The notes: a model not told the origin generated them from the letters alone. Positions 8,442-17,367 are shown, numbered from the stretch's first letter. The stretch is 64,000 bases of DNA from Kitasatospora setae KM-6054 (GCF_000269985.1 NC_016109.1:7157001-7221000), one strand, 5' to 3'. Program-made: numbers and translations.

Positions 8442-8493
8442 CAAGCGAGAAGAAGAGAGGCGGAGTTGCATGAAACGTGTTCTATCGTCTGCA

Positions 8494-9657
8494 ATGGCGG
8501 CCATGCACACCGAACCGGGGAACCCGCAGCCCGACACCGCACCGGACCGCCCCCGGATCCACCGCCGCACCCTGCTCACCGCAGGAGCCGCGCTCGCCGC
8601 CGGCGCGGGAGCCGCCACCCTCCTCACCCACGACGACCGGCCCACGGCCGCCGCCGCACCGCCCCCGCCCGCCGCCGTCCCCTTCCACGGCGCCCGGCAG
8701 TCCGGCGTCCTGCACCGCCAACTCCCCGCCACCCGGCTGCTCGCCCTCGACCTCCCCGCCGACACCGACCGCGCCGCACTCCGCACCCTGCTCGCCGCCG
8801 CGAGCGACGTCCTCGCCCGCGCCGCCGCCGGCCGCCTCGCCGACCAGCGACTCACCGGCGCCCCGCCCACCACCTCACTCGCCGCGATCGGCCCCGCCCT
8901 CGCCACCCGCCTCCGACTGCCCGCCCCCGAGACCCTCGCCGAACTCCCCGCCCTCCCCGGCGACCGCCTCGACCCCGCCCGCGGCGACGGCGACCTCCTG
9001 CTCCAGGTCAGCACCGAACAGCCCTGGACCACCGGCATCCTCACCGAACACCTCCTCACCGCCACCACCGCCGCCGGCGCCACCCTCCGCTGGCAGCAGA
9101 CCGGCTTCCTGCCCCCCACCCCCGACGGACAGACCCCCCGCAACCTCTTCGGCTTCAAGGACGGCACCGCCAACCCCGACCCCGCCGACCCCGACCTCTG
9201 GCACCAGGACGGCACCGTCCTCGTCTACCGCCGCATCCGGATGGACACCGCCGCGTTCGCCGCCCTCCCCACCGACAGCCGCGAACTCGCCATGGGCCGC
9301 CGCCACGACACCGGCGCCCCCCTCACCGGCACCGCCGAACACGACGACCCCGACATCTACGCCAAGCACCCCGACGGCTCCTACGTCATCCCCGCCACCT
9401 CCCACGTCCGCCTCAGCAGCCCCCGCCTCGACGGCGGCACCCGGATGCTCCGCCGAGGCTGGTCCTACGACGACACCCCCACCGACCGCGGCCTCCTCTT
9501 CCTCGCCTTCCTCCGCGACCCCGCCCTCTTCACCCGCGTCCAGACCCGCCTCGCCGAACGCGACGCGCTCACCCCCTTCCTCGCCCACACCGCCTCCGCC
9601 GTGGCCTGGGTCCTTCCGGGTGCGCGGGAGGGCGGGGTGTTGGGGGAGGGGCTGTGA
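8494..9657 (+). CDS. Tat-exported DyP-type haem peroxidase (EfeB-like)
   Basis: A protein of about 387 residues with a twin-arginine signal (RIHRRTLLTAG, then an Ala/Gly-rich core), followed by a DyP-type peroxidase. The family motif GxxDG appears in GFKDGTANPD, with His and Arg residues expected for haem near DIYAKHPDGSYVI and RRGWSYDD. EfeB/YwbN members accept iron from haem or oxidise substrates outside the membrane; no EfeU or EfeO partner is adjacent. An upstream in-frame ATG at 8470 would add eight codons such as AAA, CGT, GTT and CTA that are rare here, so 8494 (or 8506) is preferred. The last 108 bp are duplicated downstream (see 9702-9809). Confidence 0.87.
   Translation: MAAMHTEPGNPQPDTAPDRPRIHRRTLLTAGAALAAGAGAATLLTHDDRPTAAAAPPPPAAVPFHGARQSGVLHRQLPATRLLALDLPADTDRAALRTLLAAASDVLARAAAGRLADQRLTGAPPTTSLAAIGPALATRLRLPAPETLAELPALPGDRLDPARGDGDLLLQVSTEQPWTTGILTEHLLTATTAAGATLRWQQTGFLPPTPDGQTPRNLFGFKDGTANPDPADPDLWHQDGTVLVYRRIRMDTAAFAALPTDSRELAMGRRHDTGAPLTGTAEHDDPDIYAKHPDGSYVIPATSHVRLSSPRLDGGTRMLRRGWSYDDTPTDRGLLFLAFLRDPALFTRVQTRLAERDALTPFLAHTASAVAWVLPGAREGGVLGEGL
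9550..9657 (+). repeat. 108-bp direct repeat, copy 1 (C-terminal codons of the peroxidase)
   Basis: These are the last 36 codons of the peroxidase gene, including its TGA. The matching copy is at 9702-9809, 152 bases further on. Confidence 0.95.
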
Positions 9658-9701
9658 GAGGGGCCGCTGGCCGCGGGGGCTGGTGGGGGGTGGTCGGGGG
9701 T

Positions 9702-9809
9702 CTCGCCGAACGCGACGCGCTCACCCCCTTCCTCACCCACACCGCCTCCGCCGTGGCCTGGGTCCTCCCGGGCGCCCGGGAGGGCGGCGCGCTGGGGGAG
9801 GGGCTGTGA
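9702..9809 (+). pseudogene. 108-bp duplicate of the peroxidase 3' end (gene remnant)
   Basis: This stretch repeats 9550-9657 with seven differences in 108 bases, including the final TGA. Read in the same codon frame as the original, five of the seven changes are silent; the other two are Ala to Thr and Val to Ala. It has no start codon or ribosome binding site and begins abruptly, so it is a gene remnant. The bias toward silent changes suggests it came from a related, functional peroxidase gene rather than from neutral drift after a local duplication. Confidence 0.85.
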
Positions 9810-9831
9810 ACCGGCCAGTGGGGAAAGGGTG

Positions 9832-9861
9832 TTGACACGAACCGGCGGGCTCCCCGATCAT
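9832..9861 (+). promoter_or_regulatory. Promoter for a probably leaderless small membrane protein
   Basis: A consensus TTGACA (9832-9837), 18 bases, GATCAT (9856-9861). The expected transcription start falls at or next to the ATG at 9870 and no ribosome binding site is visible, which fits a leaderless mRNA. Confidence 0.55.
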
Positions 9862-9869
9862 GACCAGCC

Positions 9870-10169
9870 ATGATCTTCGCTGAGGATGTTCCGGAGCCCG
9901 GCATACCCGTGGCCGGGTACGTGGTGGGCGGGCTGGTCGCGGTCGTGCTCGTGTCCTACGGCCTGATCTGGCTCCTGGACGCGCGCGGTCTGCGGACCCG
10001 GATCTGCGGTCAGGCGGCCACCGCGATCGAGCGCTCCCGGCTCACCGGGAACCCGGTCCCGTCGGTGGCCCGGATGCACGCCTACTACCCGCGCGCCTAC
10101 GGGGTGTTCATGCTGGTGGGCGGCCTCTTCACCGCCACCTTCCTGGTGCTGATGACGCTCTTCCCCTGA
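9870..10169 (+). CDS. Small two-helix membrane protein, unknown function
   Basis: A 99-residue protein with two membrane segments (about residues 14-36 and 77-97) and a short basic/polar loop between them (DARGLRTRI through RMHAYYPRAYG). No family was recognised. The start has no Shine-Dalgarno match, but a good promoter places the transcription start close to the ATG. It lies between the peroxidase remnant and another small gene; no functional link is evident. Confidence 0.65.
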   Translation: MIFAEDVPEPGIPVAGYVVGGLVAVVLVSYGLIWLLDARGLRTRICGQAATAIERSRLTGNPVPSVARMHAYYPRAYGVFMLVGGLFTATFLVLMTLFP

Positions 10170-10213
10170 TGGGGGCGGCCCGGATTGTCGGTGGCGGGTG
10201 CCAGCCTGGCCGC

Positions 10214-10489
10214 ATGGACGAACGCGACAGCGAGCAGTTGCTGCGGGGCCGGGTCTACGGGGCCGACCACGACGACCCCGGGCCGCGCCCGAACCGTGAC
10301 TACCGGGAGCTGGTCGGTGGGCCGCTGGACGGGCTGCTGCTGGACGTGACGGGCTGGGCGGCCGACACGCTCGCCGCCGGGGCCGACCTGCCCACGCACC
10401 TGGGGCGGTACGGCGGGGCCGGCGCCTCGCGCTACGAGCCGAGGCCGACGGATCCGCGTCGTTGGGACTGGGCCGGCGACAGCCGGTAG
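10214..10489 (+). CDS. Small soluble hypothetical protein
   Basis: A 91-residue acidic protein from the ATG at 10214. It contains the motif YRELVGGPLDGLLLDVTGW and ends with RYEPRPTDPRRWDW. Such short conserved proteins with a GGPLDG motif occur widely in streptomycetes without known function. A longer version from 10169 would add a Gly/Arg-rich stretch with poor support. It is convergent with the XdhC-like gene 13 bases away. Confidence 0.55.
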   Translation: MDERDSEQLLRGRVYGADHDDPGPRPNRDYRELVGGPLDGLLLDVTGWAADTLAAGADLPTHLGRYGGAGASRYEPRPTDPRRWDWAGDSR

Positions 10490-10502
10490 GGCGGGGGTCC
10501 GG

Positions 10503-11639
10503 TCAGGCCGCGGCGGGCGCGGTGTCGTGGTGGAGGGGGCCGGTGGTGGTGGAGAGCGGGAGGCAGGAGCCGCCGCGGGCTTCGGCGACGAGGTGGGCAG
10601 CGATGGAGACGGCGGTCTCCTCGGGGGTGCGGGCGCCGAGGTCGAGGCCGATGGGGGAGTGCAGGCGGGCCAACTCGCTGTCGGTGAGGCCCACTTCGCG
10701 CAGGCGGGTGTCGCGGTCGCGGTGGGTGCGGCGGGAGCCCATCGCGCCGACGTAGGCGACGGGCAGGCGCAGGGCGCGTTCGAGCAGCGGGACATCGAAC
10801 TTGGCGTCGTGGGTGAGGACGCACAGCACGGTGCGGCCGTCGAGGCGGTCGAGTTGGGTGTCGAGGTAGCGGTGCGGCCAGTCGACGACGAGTTCGTCGG
10901 CCTCGGGGAAGCGGCGGGCGGTGGCGAAGACCGGCCGGGCGTCGCAGACGGTGACGTGGTAGCCGAGGAACTTGCCGATCCGCACGACGGCGGCGGCGAA
11001 GTCGATCGCGCCGAAGACGAGCATCCGCGGCGGCGGCACGTACGCCTCGACGAACACGGTGACGGTGCCGTCGCCGGACGGGTCACAGGGGCGCCCGTCG
11101 AGGCCGAGGACGAGGCGGCCGGTGCGGCCGGCCGTGAGCAGCGCGCGGGTCTCGGCGACGGCGGCGCGCTCCAGCGGGAAGGAGGGGTACGAGCCGTGGT
11201 GGGCGTCGGCGGTGACGGCGAGGGTGGCGCCGAGCAGCGCGGGCGGGCCGTCGACGATCCGGGCGACGGCGACGGGGGTGCCGGAGGCGAGGTGGGCGAC
11301 GGCGGCGTCCAGGCCGGGGTCGGCGCCGGGGACGACCGGCTGGACGAAGACGTCGAGCAGGCCGCCGCAGGTCAGGCCGACGGCGAAGGCGTCCTCGTCG
11401 CTGTAGCCGAAGCGTTCCAGGACGGGGGCGCCGGTGCGCAGCGCCTCCCGGCAGAGCTCGTACACGGCGCCCTCGACGCAGCCGCCGGAGACCGAGCCGA
11501 CCGCCTCGCCGTCCGCGTCGACGGCGAGCGCGGCGCCGGGCTCGCGGGGGGCGGAGCCGGAGACGCCGACGACGGTGGCGGCGGCGTAGGGGCGTCCGGC
11601 GGCGTGCCAGCGGTGCAGCTGGGCGGCGATGTCGTGCAC
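10503..11639 (-). CDS. XdhC/CoxI family molybdenum-cofactor insertion protein
   Basis: A 378-residue protein with the N-terminal XdhC/CoxI domain (ATVVGVSGSAPREPGAALAV, then SVSGGCVEGAVYE with the conserved Cys) and a C-terminal Rossmann-like domain (MLVFGAIDFAAAVV). XdhC proteins bind molybdenum cofactor, promote its sulfuration and deliver it to xanthine dehydrogenase. It starts at GTG 11639, preceded by GGAG with 7-base spacing. It is the last gene of the xanthine dehydrogenase group, after the permease gene, with a hairpin between them that could lower its expression. Confidence 0.9.
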   Translation of the reverse strand: MHDIAAQLHRWHAAGRPYAAATVVGVSGSAPREPGAALAVDADGEAVGSVSGGCVEGAVYELCREALRTGAPVLERFGYSDEDAFAVGLTCGGLLDVFVQPVVPGADPGLDAAVAHLASGTPVAVARIVDGPPALLGATLAVTADAHHGSYPSFPLERAAVAETRALLTAGRTGRLVLGLDGRPCDPSGDGTVTVFVEAYVPPPRMLVFGAIDFAAAVVRIGKFLGYHVTVCDARPVFATARRFPEADELVVDWPHRYLDTQLDRLDGRTVLCVLTHDAKFDVPLLERALRLPVAYVGAMGSRRTHRDRDTRLREVGLTDSELARLHSPIGLDLGARTPEETAVSIAAHLVAEARGGSCLPLSTTTGPLHHDTAPAAA

Positions 11640-11664
11640 GGGGTGCTCCTCACAGCGGGACGGT

Positions 11665-11695
11665 GCCGCCCCGCCGGAGGGTCCGGCGGGGCGGC
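11665..11695 (-). terminator. Intergenic hairpin between permease and XdhC genes
   Basis: A 14-bp perfect stem (GCCGCCCCGCCGGA / TCCGGCGGGGCGGC) with a 3-base loop, directly after the permease stop codon. It may be a terminator or a partial attenuator within the locus. Confidence 0.6.
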
Positions 11696-11702
11696 GGGGG
11701 TG

Positions 11703-13166
11703 TCAGTGGACGCCCAGCCAGGACTTGATCGGGACGAGCGCGAAGTACACGGTGAACACGCCGGTCAGGATCCACATCAGCGGGCCGGGCTCGCGCCACT
11801 TGCCGGTGCCGGCCTTGATGACGGTGTAGGAGACGACGCCGGCCGCGACGCCCGCGGTGATGCTGTAGGTGAACGGCATCAGCACGCAGGTGAGGAACGC
11901 CGGGATGGCGACCTCGCGGTCGGACCAGTCGATGTGCCGGGCCTGGCTCATCATCATCGAGCCGATCACCACCAGCGCGGCGGCGGCGACCTGCACCGGC
12001 ACCACGGCGGCGACCGGCGAGAAGAACAGCATCAGCGCGAAGACGCCGCCGGTGACGGTGGAGGCCAGGCCGGTGCGGGCGCCGTCGCCGACGCCGGTCG
12101 CGGACTCGACGAACACGGTCTGCCCGGACGCGCCGGACAGGCCGCCGATCGCGCCGCCCGCGCCGTCGATCAGCAGCGCCTTGGACAGGCCGGGCATCCG
12201 GCCCTCGGCGTCGGCGAGCCCGGCCTCGGTGCCGACGCCGATGATGGTGGCCATCGCGTCGAAGAACCCGGCCAGCACGAGGGTGAAGACGGCGACCGAG
12301 GCGCTGATCGCGCCCAGTCCGTGCGAGCCGAACGCGCCGAACAGGTCGACGTGCCCGAACAGGCCGAAGTCGGGTGCGGAGACCGGCGATCCGGGCCAGG
12401 CCGGGGCCGAGCCGCCCCAGTCCTGCGCGGTCAGCCCGGCCGCCTTGTCGACGGCCAGCGCGACGACGGTGCCGGCCGCGATGCCGATCAGGATCGCGCC
12501 CCGGACGTTCCGGGCCAGCAGCACGAAGATGGTGAGCAGGGTGAGCGCGAAGACCAGCACCGGCCAGCCCTGGAGCTCGCCGAACGGGCCGAGCGAGAGC
12601 GGGGTGGGGCCGCCGGTGTGCACGAACCCGGCCTTGTAGAAGCCGATGATCGCGACGAACAGGCCGATGCCGATGGTGATCGCGTGCTTGAGCGGCAGCG
12701 GGATCCCGTTCATGATCTTCTCGCGCAGGCCGGAGACCACCAGCAGCACGATCAGCAGGCCGTAGATCACGCACAGGCCCATCGCCTGCGCCCAGGTGGT
12801 GTGCGGCGCCACCAGCGCGGATATCGCGCCGGAGACGGACAGGCCGGCCGCGACCGCCAGCGGCACGTTGCCGACCAGGCCCATCAGGATCGTGGTGACG
12901 GCGGCGGCCAGCGCGGTGGCGGTGGTCAGTTGGGCGTGGTCCAGCTTGGCGCCGGTGACGTCCGCGCCGCTCAGGATGATCGGGTTGAGCAGGACGATGT
13001 AGGCCATCGCCATGAAGGTGGTCAGGCCACCGCGGATCTCGTTGCCCAGGGTGGAGCCGCGCGCCGAGATCTTGAAGTAGGCGTCGAGGGCGCCCCGCGG
13101 GGGTGTGCCGTTCGCGGTGGGGGCCGCTGCTTCGGTGGGGCCGGGCTCCGTGGAGGTCCGGGACAT
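11703..13166 (-). CDS. NCS2-family purine permease (AzgA/PbuG-like)
   Basis: A 487-residue, multi-pass membrane protein matching the AzgA branch of NCS2 transporters: the N-terminal motif GNEIRGGLTTFMAMAYIVLL, then GVGTEAGLADAEGRMPGLSK and GASGQTVFVESATGVGDGAR. About 12-14 hydrophobic segments are visible. Members import purine bases such as hypoxanthine, guanine, adenine or xanthine with protons. The ATG at 13166 is supported by GGGAG five bases upstream; in-frame GTG and TTG codons lie further up. Being inside the xanthine dehydrogenase locus, it most likely feeds purines to that enzyme. Confidence 0.92.
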   Translation of the reverse strand: MSRTSTEPGPTEAAAPTANGTPPRGALDAYFKISARGSTLGNEIRGGLTTFMAMAYIVLLNPIILSGADVTGAKLDHAQLTTATALAAAVTTILMGLVGNVPLAVAAGLSVSGAISALVAPHTTWAQAMGLCVIYGLLIVLLVVSGLREKIMNGIPLPLKHAITIGIGLFVAIIGFYKAGFVHTGGPTPLSLGPFGELQGWPVLVFALTLLTIFVLLARNVRGAILIGIAAGTVVALAVDKAAGLTAQDWGGSAPAWPGSPVSAPDFGLFGHVDLFGAFGSHGLGAISASVAVFTLVLAGFFDAMATIIGVGTEAGLADAEGRMPGLSKALLIDGAGGAIGGLSGASGQTVFVESATGVGDGARTGLASTVTGGVFALMLFFSPVAAVVPVQVAAAALVVIGSMMMSQARHIDWSDREVAIPAFLTCVLMPFTYSITAGVAAGVVSYTVIKAGTGKWREPGPLMWILTGVFTVYFALVPIKSWLGVH

Positions 13167-13298
13167 GTCCACTCCCAAGGTTCATAGGGGGTTGGGGTGG
13201 GCGAGCCGACCTGAATGCCCGTCAGGGGGGTACGCAGGGGGACTGGTTCGACTCACGGGTGGGGGAGCCGTCGGGCCCGGCGTGGCGGGACGGCGGGA

Positions 13299-13339
13299 CC
13301 CCGGGGGCGGCGGGGAAGAACGGGACGCCGCCCCCGGGG
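13299..13339 (-). terminator. Hairpin between the xanthine dehydrogenase and permease genes
   Basis: Perfect 14-bp arms (CCCCGGGGGCGGCG / CGCCGCCCCCGGGG) around a 13-base loop, 19 bases after the large-subunit stop codon. It lies in the 191-base gap before the permease and probably ends or attenuates the upstream operon. Confidence 0.6.
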
Positions 13340-13357
13340 ACGTTCTCGAACGGTCGG

Positions 13358-15718
13358 TCAGAGCGTGTCGGTCAGGTGCTCCGGCCGCACCGGGATGCGG
13401 GTGAGCGCCTTGCCGGTGGCCTGGCGGATCGCCGCGACGATCGACGGGGTGGCCGAGACGGTGGGGGCCTCGCCGACGCCGCGCAGCCCGTACGGGGCGT
13501 GCGGGTCCGGGAGTTCGAGGAGCTGCACCGGGATCGGCGGGGTGTCCAGGATGGTCGGGATCAGGTAGTCGGTGAAGGAGGCGTTGCGCACCTTGCCGTC
13601 CTTGACCACGATCTCCTCCATCACCGCGAGGCCGAGCGCCTGCGTGCAGCCGCCCTGGATCTGGCCGACCACCGAGAGCGGGTTGAGCGCCTTGCCGACG
13701 TCCTGCACGGCGGTCAGCTCGACCACCTTGACCAGGCCCAGCTCGACGTCCACGTCGACCACGGCCCGGTTCGCGCAGAAGGTGTACTGGACGTGGCCGA
13801 AGCCCTGCCCGGTCTCCTTGTCGAACGGGACGGTCGGGCGGTGGTGGTGCTCGCGGGTCTGCTCGATCGCGTCGTCCCCGAGCAGGTCGACGATCGCGAT
13901 CAGCACCCCGGCGGAGGCCGACACCACCTTGCCGCCCGCCAGCGACAGGTCGTCCCGGGTCCAGCCGTAGCGGTGCCGCCCGCGCTCCAGCAGCTCGTGC
14001 CGGACCGCCTCGGCGGCCAGCTTCACCGCGCCGCCGGTCATGTACGTCTGCCGGGAGGCGGAGGTCGAACCGGCCGAGCCGACCTCGGTGTTGGCCGGGT
14101 GGATGGTGACCTGCTCGACGCCCAGCTCGGTGCGGGCGATCTGGGCGTGCACGGTGACGCCGCCCTGGCCGACCTCGGCCATCGCGGTGTGCACCATGGC
14201 GACCGGCTCGCCGCCGATCACCTCCAGCCGGACCCGGGCGGTCGAGTAGTCGTCGAAGCCCTCGGAGAAGCCGACGTTCTTGATGCCCACCGAGTAGCCG
14301 ACGCCGCGCACGATGCCCTCGCCGTGCGAGGTGTTGGACAGCGCGCCCGGCAGGGTGCGGACGTCCGGGTGCTCCGGGTCGAGCGGCGGCGGCAGCGGCA
14401 TGTCCTTGACCCGCTGGAGCAGTTCGGCGACCGGCGCGGGCGCGTCGATCTCCTGCCCGGTCGGCATCCGGTCGCCCTGGGTGACGGCGTTCAGCTGCCG
14501 CAGCTCGACCGGGTCCATGCCGAGCGCCTCGGCCAGCCGGTCCATCTGCGACTCGTAGCCGAACGCGGCCTGCACCGCGCCGAAGCCGCGCATCGCCCCG
14601 CAGGACGGGTTGTTGGAGTACAGCGCGATCGCGTGCATCCGGACGTTCGGGATGACGTACGGGCCGTGGCCGAGCGAGGCAGCGTTGCCGACCACGGCGG
14701 GGGAGGCGGAGGCGTAGGCGCCGCCGTCCAGCACGATCCGGCAGTCGGCGAACACCAGCTTGCCGTCCCGGGTGGCGCCGTGCTCGTAGCGCATCCGCGC
14801 CGGGTGGCGGTGCACGTGCCCGAAGAAGGACTCGTCCCGGGCGTAGACGATCTTGACGGGCCGGCCGGTGCGCAGCGCCAGCAGGCAGGCGTGGATCTGC
14901 ATCGACAGGTCCTCGCGGCCGCCGAACGCCCCGCCCACGCCAGCCAGCGTCAGGCGGACCTTCTCCAGCGGCAGGTCGAGGACGGGCGCCATCTGCTGGC
15001 GGTCCACGTGCAGCCACTGGGTGGCGACGTACAGGTCGACGCCGCCGTCCTCGGCGGGCACCGCGAGGCCGGACTCCGGGCCGAGGAACGCCTGGTCCTG
15101 CATGCCGACCTCGTACTCGCCGGTGACGATCACGTCCGCCAGCGCCCGCACCTCGTCGGTGACGCCCAGGCCGGAGACCAGCTTCTGCTCGTGGCAGACG
15201 TTGCCGTACGCGTGCGACTTGTACTCGTGCGGCTCGTGCACGTAGCCGTGCGTCTCCGGGTCCAGGCACTGCTCCTCGGTGGTGATCGGGGTCAGCACCT
15301 CGTACTCGACCCTGATCTTCTTCACCGCGCGGCGGGCCGTCTCCGGGTGGTCGGCGGCGACCAGGGCGATCGCCTCGCCGTGGTAGCGGACCTTGTCGAT
15401 CGCCAGGGCCGGCTGGTCGGCGATCTCCAGGCCGTAGTACTTCTCGCCCGGGATGTCCTCGTGGGTGAGCACCGCGTACACGCCGGGAACGGCCAGCGCC
15501 TCGGAGACGTCCACCGACAGGATGGTCGCCCGCGGGTGCGGGGAGCGCAGCGCGGTGCCCCACAGCATGTCCTCGTGCCACAGGTCGGAGGAGTAGGCGA
15601 ACTCGCCCTTCACCTTCAGCGTGCCGTCCGGGCGCAGCGGGGAGCCGCCGACGCCGTCCTTGGACGCCTGGTGGATCTTCTGCAGGTTCTTCTGGCCCTG
15701 GATCGTCCGCGCGCTCAC
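13358..15718 (-). CDS. Xanthine dehydrogenase, molybdopterin-binding subunit
   Basis: A 786-residue protein of the xanthine oxidase/CO dehydrogenase large-subunit family. It shows the N-terminal a/b hammerhead region (GEFAYSSDLWHEDMLWGTAL), the molybdopterin-binding GVGGAFGGRED, the active-site region CGAMRGFGAVQ, and near the C-terminus GLRGVGEAPTV, where the Glu is the catalytic base of the family. It oxidises hypoxanthine or xanthine toward urate with the 2Fe-2S and FAD subunits encoded just upstream. The GTG start at 15718 overlaps the previous stop (GTGA), so translation is coupled. The length is normal. Confidence 0.94.
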   Translation of the reverse strand: MSARTIQGQKNLQKIHQASKDGVGGSPLRPDGTLKVKGEFAYSSDLWHEDMLWGTALRSPHPRATILSVDVSEALAVPGVYAVLTHEDIPGEKYYGLEIADQPALAIDKVRYHGEAIALVAADHPETARRAVKKIRVEYEVLTPITTEEQCLDPETHGYVHEPHEYKSHAYGNVCHEQKLVSGLGVTDEVRALADVIVTGEYEVGMQDQAFLGPESGLAVPAEDGGVDLYVATQWLHVDRQQMAPVLDLPLEKVRLTLAGVGGAFGGREDLSMQIHACLLALRTGRPVKIVYARDESFFGHVHRHPARMRYEHGATRDGKLVFADCRIVLDGGAYASASPAVVGNAASLGHGPYVIPNVRMHAIALYSNNPSCGAMRGFGAVQAAFGYESQMDRLAEALGMDPVELRQLNAVTQGDRMPTGQEIDAPAPVAELLQRVKDMPLPPPLDPEHPDVRTLPGALSNTSHGEGIVRGVGYSVGIKNVGFSEGFDDYSTARVRLEVIGGEPVAMVHTAMAEVGQGGVTVHAQIARTELGVEQVTIHPANTEVGSAGSTSASRQTYMTGGAVKLAAEAVRHELLERGRHRYGWTRDDLSLAGGKVVSASAGVLIAIVDLLGDDAIEQTREHHHRPTVPFDKETGQGFGHVQYTFCANRAVVDVDVELGLVKVVELTAVQDVGKALNPLSVVGQIQGGCTQALGLAVMEEIVVKDGKVRNASFTDYLIPTILDTPPIPVQLLELPDPHAPYGLRGVGEAPTVSATPSIVAAIRQATGKALTRIPVRPEHLTDTL

Positions 15719-16200
15719 TTCTCGGCCCCCCGGGCACAGGTGCGGGCCGAGGCCAGCCGCACCGCGTCCATGATCTTCTCGTAGCCGGTGCAGCGGCACA
15801 GGTTGCCCGACAGCGCCTCCCGGATGTCCGTGTCGGACGGCTGCGGGTCCGCCGCCAGCAGCGCGTCGGTCTGCACCAGCAGGCCGGGCGTGCAGAAGCC
15901 GCACTGCACGGCCCCCGCGTCCACGAACGCCTGCTGGACCACGCCCAGTTCGCCGTCCGGGCCGGCCAGGCCCTCCACGGTGCGCACCTCGCGGCCCTGC
16001 ACCTGGCCCGCCGCCACCAGGCAGGCGCACACCGGCACCCCGTCCAGGTAGACCGTGCACGAGCCGCACTCGCCCTGCTCGCAGGCGTTCTTCGACCCGG
16101 GCAGGCCGACCCGCTCGCGCAGGACGTACAGCAGGGACTCGCCCTCCCACACGTCGTCGGCCTCCACCGGCTTGCCGTTCGCGCTGAACGTGACCCTCAT
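15715..16200 (-). CDS. Xanthine dehydrogenase, 2Fe-2S subunit
   Basis: A 161-residue protein with both expected 2Fe-2S sites: a plant-ferredoxin-type cluster (ACEQGECGSCTVYLDGVPVC) and the C-terminal four-helix cluster (QCGFCTPG and NLCRCTGYEKI). It passes electrons from the molybdenum centre to FAD. Its ATG at 16200 overlaps the FAD-subunit stop by four bases (ATGA), and its end overlaps the large-subunit start, so the three subunits are translated as a tight unit. Confidence 0.95.
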   Translation of the reverse strand: MRVTFSANGKPVEADDVWEGESLLYVLRERVGLPGSKNACEQGECGSCTVYLDGVPVCACLVAAGQVQGREVRTVEGLAGPDGELGVVQQAFVDAGAVQCGFCTPGLLVQTDALLAADPQPSDTDIREALSGNLCRCTGYEKIMDAVRLASARTCARGAEK

Positions 16201-17084
16201 GCCGCGCTCCTGATCTGCTTGCGATAGTCGTTCCAACACCACGTCAGGGTGCGCCGGGCCATCACGGCCAGCGCGTGCCGCCGGTACGCGGCGGTGCCCC
16301 GGACGTCGTCGATCGGCGAGGCCGCGGCTTTCACCAGCTCGCCGAAGCGCCGCACCACCTCCGGGCCCAGCAGCTCGCCGGACTCCCACAGGCCGCGCTC
16401 GGCCAGCACCCCGCCCAGGTACTCCTCGGCCGCCACGGCCCGGCGCGGCGTCGGCGCGGCCGAGCCGATCCCGGTGCCGACCGTGCCGTCCTTCGGGTGC
16501 AGCGCGAAGCCGAACGCGCAGACCGCGATCACCATCGCGTTGCGGGTGCCGATCTTCGAGAACTGCTGCGGCCCGTCCGCGACCGGGATCCGCACCGCGC
16601 GGATCAGCTCGTCCGGCTCCAGGCAGTTGCGCTTCACCCCGAGGTAGAACGCGTCGATCGGGATCAGCCGCACCCCGCGCACCGAGTGCGCCTCCACCAG
16701 CACGTCCCGGCCCGCCGCCAGCAGCGCCGGGTGCGAGTCGCCGGCCGGCGAGGCCGCGCCCAGGTTCCCGCCGACGCTGCCGCGGTTGCGGATCTGCGGC
16801 GAGCCGACCGTGTGCGCGGCCAGCGCCAGGCCCGGCAGCGGCCCCGACAGCTCCCCGATGATCCGGGCGTACGGCACCGCCGCGCCCAACCGGACGGCTA
16901 CCCCGTCGTCCGACCACTCGGTCAGCTCGGTGACGCGGTTCAGGTCGAGGATCGCGGATGGCCGGTGCACGTCGAAGTTCATCTCGACCATGACGTCCGT
17001 ACCGCCCGAGATGGGCAGCGCGGTGGGGTGCTCGGCCTTCGCCGCGAGTGCCTCGTCCCAGCTGGCGGGCCGAAGGAACTCCAT
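16197..17084 (-). CDS. Xanthine dehydrogenase, FAD-binding subunit
   Basis: A 295-residue protein of the molybdopterin dehydrogenase FAD-binding family, with the flavin motifs LPISGGTDVMVEMN and GSPQIRNRGSVGGNLGAASPA. The C-terminal domain (after about residue 185) is the usual CO dehydrogenase flavoprotein C-terminal fold. It starts at ATG 17084 after GAGGAG. It is the first structural gene of the locus and faces the PucR regulator across a 283-base gap that should hold both promoters. Confidence 0.94.
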   Translation of the reverse strand: MEFLRPASWDEALAAKAEHPTALPISGGTDVMVEMNFDVHRPSAILDLNRVTELTEWSDDGVAVRLGAAVPYARIIGELSGPLPGLALAAHTVGSPQIRNRGSVGGNLGAASPAGDSHPALLAAGRDVLVEAHSVRGVRLIPIDAFYLGVKRNCLEPDELIRAVRIPVADGPQQFSKIGTRNAMVIAVCAFGFALHPKDGTVGTGIGSAAPTPRRAVAAEEYLGGVLAERGLWESGELLGPEVVRRFGELVKAAASPIDDVRGTAAYRRHALAVMARRTLTWCWNDYRKQIRSAA

Positions 17085-17367
17085 GCGGGTAACTCCTCAC
17101 GTCGTCGCCGACGGACGCGGGCACTGCGCCCTTGCCGACGCCCGGAACCGGCGACCGGTCGGGCGCCGCGGTGCAGCCCGGCGGCGTGTTGGCAAGTGAA
17201 CCGCTGTGACCGGGGCCACTGGCAGTCACCGATGGCATGAGGCCCGGCGGTGGCCCACCGCACCGTCCTGTACGTTCCTCTAAGGTGGACGATCCTCCAG
17301 CTCAGCTCGTGCACACTGGGCCGTTCCACCCCGCGGTCCCACCCTCACAGACCAAGAAGGGCTGCCC

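Noticed and set aside
8442..8493. Coding extensions of the beta-helix lipoprotein (to 8471) and the peroxidase (to 8470)
   Set aside because: The codons in both extensions are rare for this genome and the patch is AT-rich, so it is better read as the divergent promoter gap.
9702..9809. A separate small gene at the peroxidase remnant
   Set aside because: There is no start codon or ribosome site, and the sequence begins in the middle of the peroxidase homology.
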